Of a stretch of DNA of 64,000 nucleotides, positions 1 to 10,934 are shown piece after piece. Under the pieces are notes generated by a model. It saw nothing but the letters and a program-made list of their open reading frames with translations. It did no database searches and had not been told where the DNA came from. Where the stretch lies: NCBI GenBank assembly GCA_032718475.1, contig JAUCBJ010007504.1, positions 21,107 through 85,106 on the forward strand, given 5' to 3'. Position 1 is the stretch's first letter; each line of letters opens with the position of its first letter. The position numbers and the translations under genes were made by a program. Origin of the DNA: Nemertoderma westbladi. Taxonomy: Eukaryota; Xenacoelomorpha; Nemertodermatida; Nemertodermatidae.

Positions 1-1200
1 GGTAAGAGTGTGTGGGGCCTCGAGTGTTTGGGGGAAGGAATAGAAATAAAAGCATTTAACGGGAAATACGTTCAATTCAACCGTTGGGGTGATACCAAAG
101 GACGCAACGTCGTACAAGAATCGGTAAGTCTTACTTACCAGAACATAAGATTCCTGTTTGACTTCCTCAATTATAATAAAATAGCCATTGAATATTACAA
201 GGAATACACCCGAGGCAATTTGCTTATAACACCGATAAATCATGCGTACTTACGCATTGGGAAAAACGGCGCATCAATTTTTATCTCGCGAAAAATTCTA
301 GATTACTTACAAAGCTTCTACGGCAAAGTCGTTCTTTCCCGTATTGAACCAAAAAAGAAGGAAATTCATGATGAGAATTTTATGGAGTTCGAAGATTGTG
401 GGTACATTGGATATATCTACGACTTTGAAGGGCAACGATTTGTCGGCGTTTGGGAAGCGGATGATATAGGTAGACAGCGAAAGGGTGTTATATATTACGA
501 TGGGTTGAATCTCAGAGCGGATGAATTCTGTTTGCTCGACTTTAACATAGATAAGAATGTTAACGAGAATATCGATGAGGTTAGTATGAGGTACACATCA
601 ACCGTTAACAAAAACGGGATATATTTGTCTCACAACTTCGACACCAAGGTTATTTTCATCCCACGAAACAACGCAAATGTCGCGATAATTAAGCAATTAC
701 AGAAGTACGCGGACCACGATATTCCGTCTGGGTGTGAGTTTCTACCGATTAAAAAGTTAGTTGTTGAGGCTGCGATTGATGAATTAACGGACGAGGAACT
801 AATGAAAGTGGAAATGCCGAACAATGCTACTCAGCTGAAGACGTCCGAAGCAGTAAAAGTCGCTGCTAAGAAAATGGATGAGAAAAAAATCTGGTTGCCC
901 GCGATTCCGGAAAATGAACAGGTAGACAGCACTGAAAAAAAGAATGATTATAAGGATATTGATACCCTCGTTGGGGGTGTGAGCGCTCAGATGAAGATGA
1001 AAACACCTAAAGCCATGAAAGAACAAGCGCTTAAGCGAAAAATTGATCTCATCGTGAATAAAACACCTAGCTATGAGTATGAAGATATCAGCGACTTTGA
1101 AGAGGACATCGTCAATGATACGGATGATGGTGAAGACATTTTCAATGAAATCGAGACTAATGGGCAACCTCAAATAAAGAAGAATAAACATTCAGTGTGA
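1..1200 (+). CDS. Unrecognised protein, 5' end outside the window
   Basis: The frame is open from base 1 to a TGA at 1198-1200, with no in-frame ATG near the left edge, so the gene or exon probably starts upstream of the window. About 400 residues are visible. The first 270 look globular, with alternating hydrophobic and charged segments and many aromatics (for example GKYVQFNRWGDTKG near the start). The last 130 are lysine- and acid-rich and end in a strongly acidic stretch followed by a basic tail (KKNKH). The N-terminal part faintly recalls PC4-type single-strand DNA-binding folds (a W/Y-rich strand followed by VSLTYQNIRFLFDFL), but this is a guess. No catalytic motif, signal peptide or membrane segment is seen. 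It could belong to a large DNA transposon or an integrated virus-like element. Function unknown. Confidence 0.55.
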   Translation, partial: GKSVWGLECLGEGIEIKAFNGKYVQFNRWGDTKGRNVVQESVSLTYQNIRFLFDFLNYNKIAIEYYKEYTRGNLLITPINHAYLRIGKNGASIFISRKILDYLQSFYGKVVLSRIEPKKKEIHDENFMEFEDCGYIGYIYDFEGQRFVGVWEADDIGRQRKGVIYYDGLNLRADEFCLLDFNIDKNVNENIDEVSMRYTSTVNKNGIYLSHNFDTKVIFIPRNNANVAIIKQLQKYADHDIPSGCEFLPIKKLVVEAAIDELTDEELMKVEMPNNATQLKTSEAVKVAAKKMDEKKIWLPAIPENEQVDSTEKKNDYKDIDTLVGGVSAQMKMKTPKAMKEQALKRKIDLIVNKTPSYEYEDISDFEEDIVNDTDDGEDIFNEIETNGQPQIKKNKHSV

Positions 1201-1392
1201 ATCTTCGAGCGGTAGAAACTTTATTATATAAATAGACCATGTTTCTGGTTGGTGTCATGGTAACGGTTAAATTATTATCTGTGGGTTTAATGAATTATCG
1301 ATTGAAATAAAAATGTTATATAGATTTAGTTATTTATTTATTATACACGCATTTACCGGTATTTATTATTATTATTATTATACATATTATAC

Positions 1393-1833
1393 ATGGATGT
1401 GGTTAGAGAAGATGAGATTGTGGTGGATGAGATTGTAGAGGATGATGAGAGTATCGAGGATGATGAGATTGTGGAGGATGGAGATGATAATGAGAACGAA
1501 ATGATACTGGTAGCAATGTATTTGACAGAAAAAGATGAAGCGCGAGTGCAGAGATTGTTAGAGCCTAGGAATGCGTGGGAGGTGATAGAAAAAAAGTATT
1601 ATATGGAGGAAGAGGCGAAGAAAAACAAGAGTGTGTGGGGGGAAGATTGGGAGTTGGAGATGGCGGCTGAGGGGGATAGGAGAGCAAAGGAGGCTGAGAG
1701 GTGCGCGCGGGAGAAGGCAATGGAAGAAAGGATTGAAATGTTGATGGGAATGTTAGAGATGTTAGGCGGTGGCGGAGGTAATGGCAATAATGTGGTGGAT
1801 GTAGATAGCGAGGATAGCGGGATAAATGGGTGA
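1393..1833 (+). CDS. Small acidic hypothetical protein
   Basis: A 146-codon frame starts with ATG at 1393, 193 bases after the previous stop and just behind a TTA trinucleotide run (about 1365-1380). Residues 1-40 are repeats of D/E with V and I. Residues 45-115 are a charged, probably helical region rich in E, K, R and M. The tail has a GGGGG linker and a short acidic end. It shares the short string KSVWG with the preceding frame, which may be chance. The composition is typical of low-complexity sequence and no domain is recognised. It could be a real small gene or a fortuitous purine-rich frame. Confidence 0.3.
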   Translation: MDVVREDEIVVDEIVEDDESIEDDEIVEDGDDNENEMILVAMYLTEKDEARVQRLLEPRNAWEVIEKKYYMEEEAKKNKSVWGEDWELEMAAEGDRRAKEAERCAREKAMEERIEMLMGMLEMLGGGGGNGNNVVDVDSEDSGING

Positions 1834-1927
1834 GGTGGTGGAAGAAATTTTAAAATAGTAATGGTGATGGATTTAAGTATAATAATCAAATTTGTCGGTA
1901 TAATGATAATATTATAAATACAATAAC

Positions 1928-2212
1928 CTTACTTCGCCGTAGCTCGCCCCACAACTCATTAATGGCGCCCATATGCTAAGGCTTCACTCGCTTCATGGCT
2001 CGCCCCATTTTTTCAATGTTGGAAAGGAATGAAGGGGACGTCGGGTGATGGCGGTAGTGGTAATGATGTTGTGGGTGAGGAAGAACTCACTTCACGGCTC
2101 GCCCCCATAAGTCTGTGTTTATTTACCTTTTTTAGTTGTTGCGTCATAACCTTACTTCGGCGCTATCACTCACACTTCGACGCTATCACTCACTTCATGG
2201 CTCGCCCCATAG
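1928..2212 (+). repeat. Copies of the TTCRTGGCTCGCCCCA terminal motif
   Basis: Four variants of a motif close to CACTTCATGGCTCGCCCCA occur at about 1930, 1985, 2080 and 2185. The same motif ends the dispersed repeats near 31110, 52500 and 55515. The stretch is otherwise non-coding. Confidence 0.6.
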
Positions 2213-2414
2213 GTAGAATAATCAAATCATGTTAAAGACTTTTATAATAACAAACGTCTGCAACCCACTTACTATATTGGGTTTTACCTATTGCGGTTCA
2301 AGGTCAAACGCCGACCGGTAGACACGAATTAATTAAATTACTTCCGCCTGCAAACTGGCCTTATACCGCGTATGTCACATATATACACAGCGGTGACATA
2401 TGTTACATATGCAC

Positions 2415-2500
2415 AATGGTAACCATGGTAACCATAGTAAGTGGGTGGGGCAACAATAGTAATCATAGTAAGTAGGCGGGGCAAGAGCCGTTCGGCAAAT
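2415..2500 (+). repeat. Short degenerate minisatellite
   Basis: Degenerate repeats of the type GGTAACCATAGTAAGTGGG (with variants such as AGTAATCATAGTAAGTAGG) occupy the junction just upstream of the truncated BEL pol. The RT coding similarity begins only after this tract, so it marks the left truncation point of the retrotransposon. Confidence 0.5.
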
Positions 2501-2518
2501 TCTTTAACATGGTAGACT

Positions 2519-5338
2519 ATGGCAGACGCTGTCTCAATCACGTTGTTTAGCCTACTACTACCGGCATATAAGATGGTAGTAAAAAACATGGGGGCCAAGT
2601 CGTCTTCATTTGCGATGACTATGGTAGTGAGAGACACAGTTAAGGGAAAAGAAGATAGATACAGCACTAGGGCCGTCGATATGATTCGACGTGGTTTCTA
2701 CATAGACGACGGAATGGGGTCTGGAAATACGGTTAAGGAGATACTGGACACAGGGCGCGAGGTTCGCGACATCCTAAAAGGATCCGTCTTTAATCTGACC
2801 AAATTCCAATCCAGTTCGGAAGAATTTATCAAGGCAATAGAAGACAAGAGGCCAGAATCGACCATGGATAATCCAACAACAGTCAAAGGGCAGGACATGG
2901 CGAATAAGAGAACACAATCTCAACAGAAGGCATTGGGAATCGTGTGGGATAGAGAGACAGACAAATTGAAGTATCAGCTGAGCCAGGAGGGCGCAGACAC
3001 CCATACAAAGAGGGGCTATGTATCGTATATAGCAAGGATATACGATCCCCTAGGCCTAGCATCCCCATTATTAGTCACGGGGAAACAGATACTCAAGAGA
3101 GTATACAAATTGAAGGATGAGTGGGACGTAGAGGTACCAGAGGAAATCAAGAAACAGTGGAACAAGTGGACAGGAGACTTGGAGAAGATGGAAACATACG
3201 ACATGCCACGTGTGTATTTCCCGGATGGGAACATGACGAATCTGGACTTACACATGTTCTCCGATGCGTCGCTGGAGGCGTACGGAGCGGCACTCTACTT
3301 AGTACAACGAGAGGTGGCTCAAAAGCCCAGACTAGCCTTTAGCAAAGCAAAGTCGATGCCGCCAGATTCAGCATCTGTTCCCAAGTTGGAATTAACAGCT
3401 GCGAGACTAGGAGTTAGAGCCACAGCCTACCTAGTGGATACTATTCCCAACATAGTGGAGACACACTACTGAACGGACTCCATGGTAGTGCTTGGTTGGC
3501 TACATAACGAAAGGACAAGATACCCGATATTCGTCGCGAATAGAGTGGACGAAATAAGAGCGACCACAGAACTGGAAAGGTGGCACTACTGCCCAACAGA
3601 CAAGAACCCAGCGGACTTGCTGTCGAGGGGCGTGGAACGCCACTCTTTCTTGAAGAAGGAAGTATTGTGGCAACATGGGCCACAATTTCTGAGCGATAAG
3701 GAGGCCTGGCCGCCGATGAGAAAGGTGGAGCCGGGCTCAGAAGTAGTGTCAGAGGGAGAAGAAGGAGATTCAGAGGGAGAAGAGATATACTCCCAGATGG
3801 TGAGGGAGATTAGGGACGTGCAACCAAAATGAGAACTGTGCGATAACCCGACGGATAAACTCCTCAGCTACAGTTCTAGTTGGTATAAGACCACGAAACT
3901 AGTGGCGTACTGGAGAGCTTTCGGGGATTTCCTCGCGGGAGTTGGCAAGGACAAGAAGATCAGGACAACCATAGATCTGGAAGGAGCGGCCAAGGCAGTG
4001 ATCCGCTATGAACAACGGAAGAACTACGGCGACGAGGTGGAACGCGTCGGTAACCAACAGCACCTCCGACGGGACAGCGAGCTGATTACGCTGTCGCCAC
4101 AACTCAATGACGATGGGATTCTAGTAATGAATTCTAGGGTGGGATATAACAACAGCATAGTCGTACCACCGAAACCCATCATCATTCCCACAGGATCGCC
4201 AATAGTCCACCAGATTATCTGGGACTCCCACAAATCAATTTTGCATGGGGGCACCAACCAAACCCTCACAGAGATAAGGAGGACCTATTGGGTCAAACAA
4301 CTGAGAAAGAAGGTAAAAGCGGTAGTGGGGCAGTGCCAGACCTGCCGACGAGCGAAGAAGGAGCGAGCCGTACAGGAGATGGCACCACTACCAGCGAGTA
4401 GGGTAAGACAGCACGACCCGCCATTTACGCATTGCGGTGTGGACATGTTCGGGCCGATAAAGATCAAAGTGATGCGACACACGGAGAAACGCTACGGCAT
4501 TATCTTCGTATGCAACAACACACGGGCAGTGGGGATAGAACTCGCCCAAGATGCAACCGCATCAGCATTCATTAATGCCTTAGAAAGGTTTAGAGACCGC
4601 AAAGGTGGGACGATCGCAGTGATATACAGCAACAACGGCACCAACTTTGTGGGCGCAGAGAGTGAGATGGCGGAGGCCTTGGACATCTTGGAAGGGGAGG
4701 AAGTCAGGGCGGCCATGAGACGACGACAGGTGAAGTGGGAGAGAAGGACGCCGTATGCACCACATACACTAGGATGCGTCGAGAGACTGGTGGGCAGTTC
4801 AAAGCGTCTAATGACGAAGTTAATGAACACCCACATGGTCACGGAGGACATCTTGAGGACAGTGCTTGCAAAGTGTGAGGGCATCATTAATAGTAGACCG
4901 CTATATCCGGAGAATGATGACCCTGAGTCACTAGACGTGCTGATGCCTAGCCACTTTCTGATGGAAAGGCCAGCAACCATCGATATGCAGGGTGTAAACC
5001 CAGATGACATACACTCTCGCCAGAGTTGGAAAGTCGCTAAAGCAATAAACGCAGAGTATTGGAGGAGGTGGGTCGAGGAATACCTACCCACGCTCCATAA
5101 AAGGAGTAAGTGGAGGAAACAAAATAGGGAGTTAAGAGAGGGAGATCTCGTAATCGTTACGGATGATACTATCATCAACAACCAGTGGCGGTTGGCGAGA
5201 GTTGTAGGCACCTACTCCGACGAGGACGGAAGAGTCCGATCGGTAGAAGTGCGGATAGGTGGCAAGATAGGTGCGAAGGACAGAAAAACCTACAGGAGAG
5301 CTGTGGGAAAATGCTGTCTGTTAGAAGGGGCACCTTAG
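2519..5338 (+). pseudogene. pol: BEL/Pao pol remnant: RT end, RNase H, integrase
   Basis: One frame runs from 2519 to the TAG at 5336-5338 and is interrupted only by in-frame TGA codons at 3470-3472 and 3830-3832. It starts inside the reverse transcriptase: the palm box appears as FYIDDGMGSG (the family norm is Y/F-x-DD), so fingers, protease and gag are missing on this side. Next comes the Pao-type RNase H/A17 region (IYDPLGLASPLL, FSDASLEAYGAALY, LELTAARLG, DSMVVLGWL, NPADLLSRG). The third block is an integrase: an HHCC-like zinc module (HGGTNQTL..., CQTCRRAKK), core residues (GVDMFGP, YSNNGTNF, ending in VERLVGSSK), and a C-terminal DUF5641-like domain (WRKQNRELREGDLVIV). Family assignment to BEL/Pao is firm. 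The first TGA lies where the RNase H motif normally has Trp, so it looks like decay. A copy without autonomous function is most likely. Confidence 0.9.
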
Positions 5339-5373
5339 TAGAGTTAGAGAAAAGTTTAGTCGTCCAAGTTTTG

Positions 5374-5385
5374 GACTGAGGGGGG
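5374..5385 (+). other. Candidate polypurine tract of the BEL element
   Basis: A purine run (GGACTGAGGGGG) lies 36 bases after the integrase stop and directly before TGGGATTGAGGGCG. This is where plus-strand priming should occur at the edge of a 3' LTR. Assignment is by position and composition only. Confidence 0.45.
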
Positions 5386-5439
5386 TGGGATTGAGGGCGA
5401 GACGCCCTTCCCACACAAATAAAATAAAATAAAATAAAA

Positions 5440-6020
5440 ATAATAGTACGTAGTAGGTACGCAGTTAATAGGCAGAAGGTAGAAGTTGTTAGAAGGTACG
5501 TAGTACCTAGAGTTAGTTAATTAGTTAGGAGGTACGTAGTACCGTTAGGTTAGAAGAGTTAGAGGGTACGTAAGTACTGATAGTTAGTTAGAGTTAGAGT
5601 TAGAGGGTACGTAAGTACTGATAGTTAGTTAGAGTTAGAGTTAGAGGGTACATAAGTACCGCTAGTTAGTTAGAGTTAGAGTTAGAGGGTACGTAAGTAC
5701 CGCTAGTTAGTTAGAGTTAGAGTTAGAGGGTACGTAAGTACCGCTAGTTAGTTAGAGTTAGAGGGTACGTAAGTACCGCAAGTTAGTTAGAGTTAGAGTT
5801 AGAGGGTACGTAGTACCGTTAGTTAGAGAAGAGTTAGAGTTAGAGGGTACGTAGTACCGTTAGTTAGAGAAGAGTTAGAGTTAGAGGGTACGTAGTACCG
5901 TTAGTTAGAGGAGAGTTAGAGGGTACGTAAGTACCGCTAGTTAGTTAGAGGAGAGTTAGAGGGTACGTAAGTACCGCTAGTTAGTTAGAGAAGAGTTAGA
6001 TGGTACGTAGTACCGTTAGT
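5440..6020 (+). repeat. 41-bp tandem array with GGTACGTAGTACC palindromes
   Basis: About 14 units, mostly of 41 bp with shorter variants, follow the pattern GAGGGTACGTAAGTACCG then TAGTTAGTTAGAGTTAGAGT. Each contains the near-perfect palindrome GGTACGTA(A)GTACC. The array sits in the probable LTR upstream of the TATA-like box, where repeated protein-binding sites are common in retroelement promoters. Confidence 0.85.
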
Positions 6021-6044
6021 TAGAGAGAGAGAGAGTAGGAGGTA

Positions 6045-6068
6045 GAAGGGTATATAAGATATATATAT
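6045..6068 (+). promoter_or_regulatory. TATA-like box in the probable LTR
   Basis: GGGTATATAAGATATATATA lies directly after the 41-bp array and about 470 bases before the gag-like frame. The match to a TATA element is good, but the start site cannot be seen. Confidence 0.35.
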
Positions 6069-6524
6069 TAGTTAGCAGTAAGTAGCGTTAGTAGCGAGAG
6101 GGGGGCATATGAGTACAGCTGGATAAATCTTGTGGCCACACGACGCATACTGCTGTACTACATAGGCCCACAGAGTAGGCCAGAATGTGGATTAGAGAAT
6201 AGAATAATCCATAGGCAACAGTAAGTAGTAGGACAGTAGGATTGAAATCAAAATAGATAAATAAATAGAATGGAGCTGAAAGTTACAAAATAACGGCAAC
6301 ACAAGGAAAGTTGTTCTAGAACATAATAAAAGTAACGGACGGAAATTGTAAATTAGGCTCATTTACTAGCTTCAAGATTAATTAGCAATAAATTTAGGTT
6401 AAAAGGCGCAGTTAAGTAGAAATAGGCCATTATCGAACCGTACAGAACATCCTAGATACATCACTCATCTGTATTGCGCCTTAGTAAGGCACCACCTTGC
6501 AGGTGAGCGAGTGTAGTGTTTGGA

Positions 6525-9071
6525 ATGGCGAGCAAGCTGATCAGAAAGAGGAAAGCGGAGTCAGGAGGAAAGGAGATACTGGTGGATTTCACCGAGAGGC
6601 ATCCGGAAGAGAAGACGAAAGGATACTACGAGAGGTTGGAAAGGGGTCACGCGGCACGAGCGCTGCAGGATCACTTCCGGGAGATGCACAAACAGCGGCT
6701 GGTCGGGACCTACGGGATGCCGTCGCTGGACAACGCGATCTCCCGACACTTCCACTACGTAGTGAAAGGGGACGAGGCGAAGTTCGGGATTCCGAAATAC
6801 CCGAGGGAATCACCGAGGAAGGACTGGAAGAGATTCATAGAGTCCGTCAATAGGGGAGGATATATGATCCTAGATGACGAGGGAACCGTGGAAGACGAGG
6901 AGGGTTCGAGACGAGGATCGGCGGGGTCGGCCAGGACCATACTCCTACATTTGGCCGCGCCAAATGGGGACATCTTCTTATTCGATCTAGGAACGTATGG
7001 GAAGAAGGACGGCCCGAAATTAAACCGATTGCCGAAAGCGGTACAAGTCTTGGTAAGAGAGAAGTCGACGACGAAAGTAGGATCGGCGATTCGCGAGGAT
7101 GCGGAGAGAATCATCGGTCCGGACGCCACCAACCTCCTGGATATGCAAAAGGTCTTTATGGCTATGATGGCACCGGATGGGTTGGGGGTAGTCGGAAACA
7201 CAGGCCAATGCGGGGCGGTGGCTATGGGCCAACTATTGGGGCTCGTGTGTCACAAACCGATGGACTGGGGGAAGTTCAGGGAAGAATACGGAGCAGAACT
7301 AGCAAACTCGCTAAAGTGGAGAGCGAGACCGGGAAAACAAGAGGTATATCAATTCCGCAGAGGAGCGATAAAGGTATATCAGAAGCGATATATCCTTCAG
7401 GAGGATTGGATGATGATAAGTTTGCTCAACTTATTCATGACCGTGGTTATCGAGAGGGAACCAGCGGCATTTCTATTATCGGGATCACCCCTAAGCTACA
7501 GGAGAGCCTTTAAAGTGGCCTTCGACGGTCTGGTAGACCACCTGGGGCTGAAGGGCGAGTCGGTGTACTACGACAGCCGACATCTAGTAGACGGGGAGAT
7601 AGATACGCCGTATCAGAGATGGGAGCAGTTAGAGACGGATAGACGAGAAACAAAGCGACTGGAAGAAGTCGCTAGACGAGAGAGGATAGAAGCAGAGGAG
7701 AGGGAAGAGGAGGCCAGGACACAGAGTTACGGCTTCAAGGAACAGGCAGGCTTAGACGAGCTTCGTTGGACTTCATCGGGGAGTTCGGGTGAGTCTCTAG
7801 GGCGAGAACTGGGATGGACGGTGGGTTCACCGAAACAGTCGACGTCGGGGTTGCAAGCGATGCCCATACCAGGGGGCGCCGAGGGCGACCAACCACTAAG
7901 AAAGTTAGGGGAGCTAGAGGGATGGAGAGCCACGGGCGAGAGCCAAGGCGGGAAAGGACATAGTGGATCCATCGGGATACTGGGGTTGGAACCACTGTGA
8001 GAGGAGGATGAGGACGACGACGAGTTCGGGGAGATGCCGCCCATCGAGAGGATAGGCCACTCGGACACGGACTGGGTTGGCGGGAGGGTGGTGACGACCA
8101 GTGGGGCGAGAGCCTTCTGGGAAAAACCCGGCAAGCGGGCCTGGGTGCATGAGGAGCCGGTGATGGATTTCGCGGGGAGCACTATCAGGTTGGGCGAGCA
8201 ACCGGGGACGGCACCACGGGTAGTATTCGGAGAGACGATGCCCGGGAGGGGCGAGGAGATCGACGTAAACAGGGACGCTAAAGTCCAGAAGTTTGCCTAT
8301 CAGCGACTCCACAGACCGCGGAGATTGCTTGGGACAAAAGACGACGTGGGGCGGGAGACCTTGGTACTCGGTTGCGACTACTGTGGGAGACAGACCCACC
8401 AGGAAAGGAGCTGCTTGTACCGGTTCCAAAAGGGAACCTTTTGTCTCTACTGCCGAGAGTCGAGCCACAGGATGGGGGCGTGTCCACGGTTGCATAACCG
8501 ATGTCCAAAGTGCAACTTTCAGGGACACTTCGGACGCCAGTGCGACTGGATGGACGACGAAGAGAAGTTCAGGATCTTCGAGGAATGGGCCGACGTCGGG
8601 GCGAGGACCCGGCAACGCATGAAGGCCCAGGAGTTCAAGTGGGGCTTTTTCCTTATCAATCAGGAGGCTCACATGGAAATCATAAAGTGGAGGCTACCGT
8701 TTACCTATCAAGAGGTAGCAACGGCGGCGTCGTATGCCGGAGTGATGAACACACAAAGATACTTGGACAGATGGAGCCCACAGAATCGAGGGGAGTTTAG
8801 GGATTTCTTGGCGGAGCACGTGAAACGAGCAATGAAGATGATCCTATGGGACGCCACAAGGGGGAGACAACAGGGCCACTCGGAGGGGCCACCGGCGAAG
8901 CGGTATCGGGCACTAATAACACCAGCGCCCAAGGAGCCAACAACCGGAATCAGCAGGGAGGTGGCGGCGAAAGTCCGAAAGCAGAAAGCGGATCCCAGAG
9001 GGGCGGTGGTAACCAAGAAACGACCCAGGGAAGAGGACGCCAGGGGGAACTATCCCCAGAGGAACAGATAG
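6525..9071 (+). pseudogene. gag: Retrotransposon gag with three zinc knuckles
   Basis: ATG at 6525 (MASKLIRKRK) opens a frame to the TAG at 9069-9071, interrupted by one in-frame TGA at 7998-8000. About 848 residues would be encoded. The first half is a charged, helical gag-like region with a long E/R coiled-coil segment (about residues 365-405). Near residues 620-665 lie three consecutive CCHC knuckles: CDYCGRQTHQERSC, CLYCRESSHRMGAC and CPKCNFQGHFGRQC. The C-terminus is basic. The purine-rich codon use resembles the pol remnant upstream, so it is probably the gag of the same or a sister BEL family, placed after a shared LTR. The alternative is an extra downstream ORF of one element. No protease or RT follows. 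Confidence 0.7.
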
Positions 9072-9778
9072 GCTTACAGAGCCGAGGGAGAGAAATTGGG
9101 ACTTGGACGTGGTACGCCTGGAAGGCGCCGCGTGGGACGTACGAACTATTAAGTACAAATTTAATTAATGCAAATAATCATAATAAGTGCAATTTGTATG
9201 TACGTACGTAGTAATTAGCAGTAAAATACATACGTTCGGAGTAAGTACTATAGTCATACAACCTTTCTCAATTAGCTACTGGGACTGGGGGGATAACTGA
9301 CTATAGCACTATGGACGAGACACCAGACGATTTCACACTTCTTGAGTGCGACGGCACAAAAGGGGGGGGAGATTTGTCAGAAGGGGTGAGGAAGTCGAAG
9401 TGGGGTTGAGGGACGGAGTAATGGTGCAAAGTGCGGAGAGAGTGCGGACGCAATTCTAGTGTGGGGGGGGGGGAATGAGAGTTTGAGTGAAGGACGAGGA
9501 GGTCCGAGGGTATGTGAGAGTTGGAGTGAGAGTGGAAGAGAGATAGGGCGAAAGTGTTGGGGAAACAAAAGTTGCGCGAGAGGTAAGCGCAATCGGCCCG
9601 ACATGAGACACCAGGCATTAGGGTAGCGTTATCATACCCATAGGGAGCGGCCTGGACAGCCGACTCCGTGAGAAAAGATTTCCACCCCACACCCGATACT
9701 AGATCGGGATCCCGCGGGATTGCAGCGCACTTTTTGGTTGATGCTATCTTCTTACCGGGAAGATAGCATGGGGGGGAG
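9072..9778. other. Non-coding tract, perhaps 3' internal region of another LTR element
   Basis: No convincing gene. It holds a purine-rich plus strand with a G run (about 9460-9475) and ends in CATGGGGGGGAG, a plausible polypurine tract (about 9768-9778), directly before an LTR-like TGTTAGC. A hairpin (CTATCTTCTTACCGG/CCGGGAAGATAG) lies at about 9744-9768. Confidence 0.35.
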
Positions 9779-10321
9779 TGTTAGCTTATTCAATCCCGCT
9801 AACACCCTATAAATGTTAAGCCGATAAGCAATATTGGGGGCCACGAGATTGGGGTAATAACCAACTCGTGTCACCCCAACAAAATGGGAAGGTGAACAAC
9901 ACAACAAGGGTCAGGGGCCAAACCCCTAACCCAGAGAGAACAGGTGGAGTGAAGGGGATCACTCCAAGGGCGCCAACAAGGGTATCAACCAATCAGAGGG
10001 GGGGAAGCATCGATTGAGTAGCAATAAGGCCACCGTGCAATATAACCAGTAACCTGTAATCATATCACTTCAGTTATCTATTGGTGCTAGTTAGGTTAGT
10101 TAGTTTAGCTAGGGAAGGACCGGGACTTTAGTTACCGTATCCCGCCTTCTGCATACAACAACGTTATCTCAATTACACCTATATCTATATACCCTATATA
10201 TCTATATCAGTCATTATATACAACGAACGACACGGATTCCCTTTTCTACCTTTCATACACACGGTGGGGACGAGTGAACTAAACAACAGATAAATCGGGA
10301 TCCTTCCTGGATCCCGTCACA
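9779..10321 (+). repeat. Candidate LTR of a second LTR element
   Basis: The 543-bp segment begins TGTTAGC after a polypurine tract and ends CCCGTCACA. It has TATA-like runs at about 10185-10215 and a GGGATCC...GGATCCC inverted repeat near its end. It is not similar to the 5386-6480 tract. Without a partner copy, both edges are inferred from TG...CA, so this is tentative. Confidence 0.35.
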
Positions 10322-10934
10322 GAAAACAAATCCAGAACAATTAAAATACATTTTACAACACTTAACATTATATAAGTATAATATATAATTATGGGAAAGG
10401 GTAGCAGCCAATAGCATAGCTAGTCGAGGGCTGCTACCGGTGGGAGGGTTTGGGGGATGGGGGGGGGGGGGGGGGGGGTGGGGTGGGGAGTGTGAGTGGG
10501 GTTTGGACTGTGACTTTACAATTTTGAACTTAACTTAAATTTTGTGGTCGTTTTTTTTTCAGTTAGCAGAAAATATCTAGATTCTTGTAGTCTACACATC
10601 ACCTGGCATAAACTAATCGGACGCACACACACAGTCGCACAGAGCTACAACAGGAATTAACAATTATTTAAAATTATAATGTTAGACCTGTTGTTTCCTT
10701 GTCCTGTTGTTTGAACGTACTACATATGTATTCTAGAATACACTATTTTATGAATTGTGCTAAAGTCAAGCAATGGAAAAAACGTGGCAAAAACGCGGTG
10801 AAAACGTGGAAAAAAAGCGGCCAAAAATAAGGCAACCAAAATGGTCCTTAACGAAATAGGAAATGTCAGAGAACAACTGTTATTCTCATCCTAAACCAAT
10901 TATTCAAACCATTATTGGAATCCTGAAATAATTA
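10322..10934. other. Intergenic, with a G homopolymer
   Basis: No gene seen. A run of 20 G occupies 10459-10478 within a G/T-rich stretch. AAAAACGYGG-type short repeats occur at about 10775-10830. Confidence 0.5.

Larger units (their letters stand above)
5386..6480 (+). repeat. Probable BEL LTR; right edge uncertain
   Basis: The segment follows a polypurine tract and starts with TG. It opens with a hairpin (TGGGATTGAGGGCG...CGCCCTTCCCAC), contains a tandem array in its U3-like part, a TATA-like TATATAAGATATATAT at about 6050 and an AATAAA at about 6388, and is followed by a gag-like frame at 6525. No second copy is in the window, so the right boundary (somewhere between about 6250 and 6500) and the LTR status itself are inferred. 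Confidence 0.45.

Noticed and set aside
6497-9604. Overlapping plus- and minus-strand frames around the zinc-knuckle gag
   Set aside because: Out-of-frame shadows of a GC-rich coding region. Only the frame with three CCHC knuckles has recognisable content.
5386-10321. Treating 5386-6480 and 9779-10321 as the two LTRs of one element
   Set aside because: The two segments show no sequence similarity to each other.
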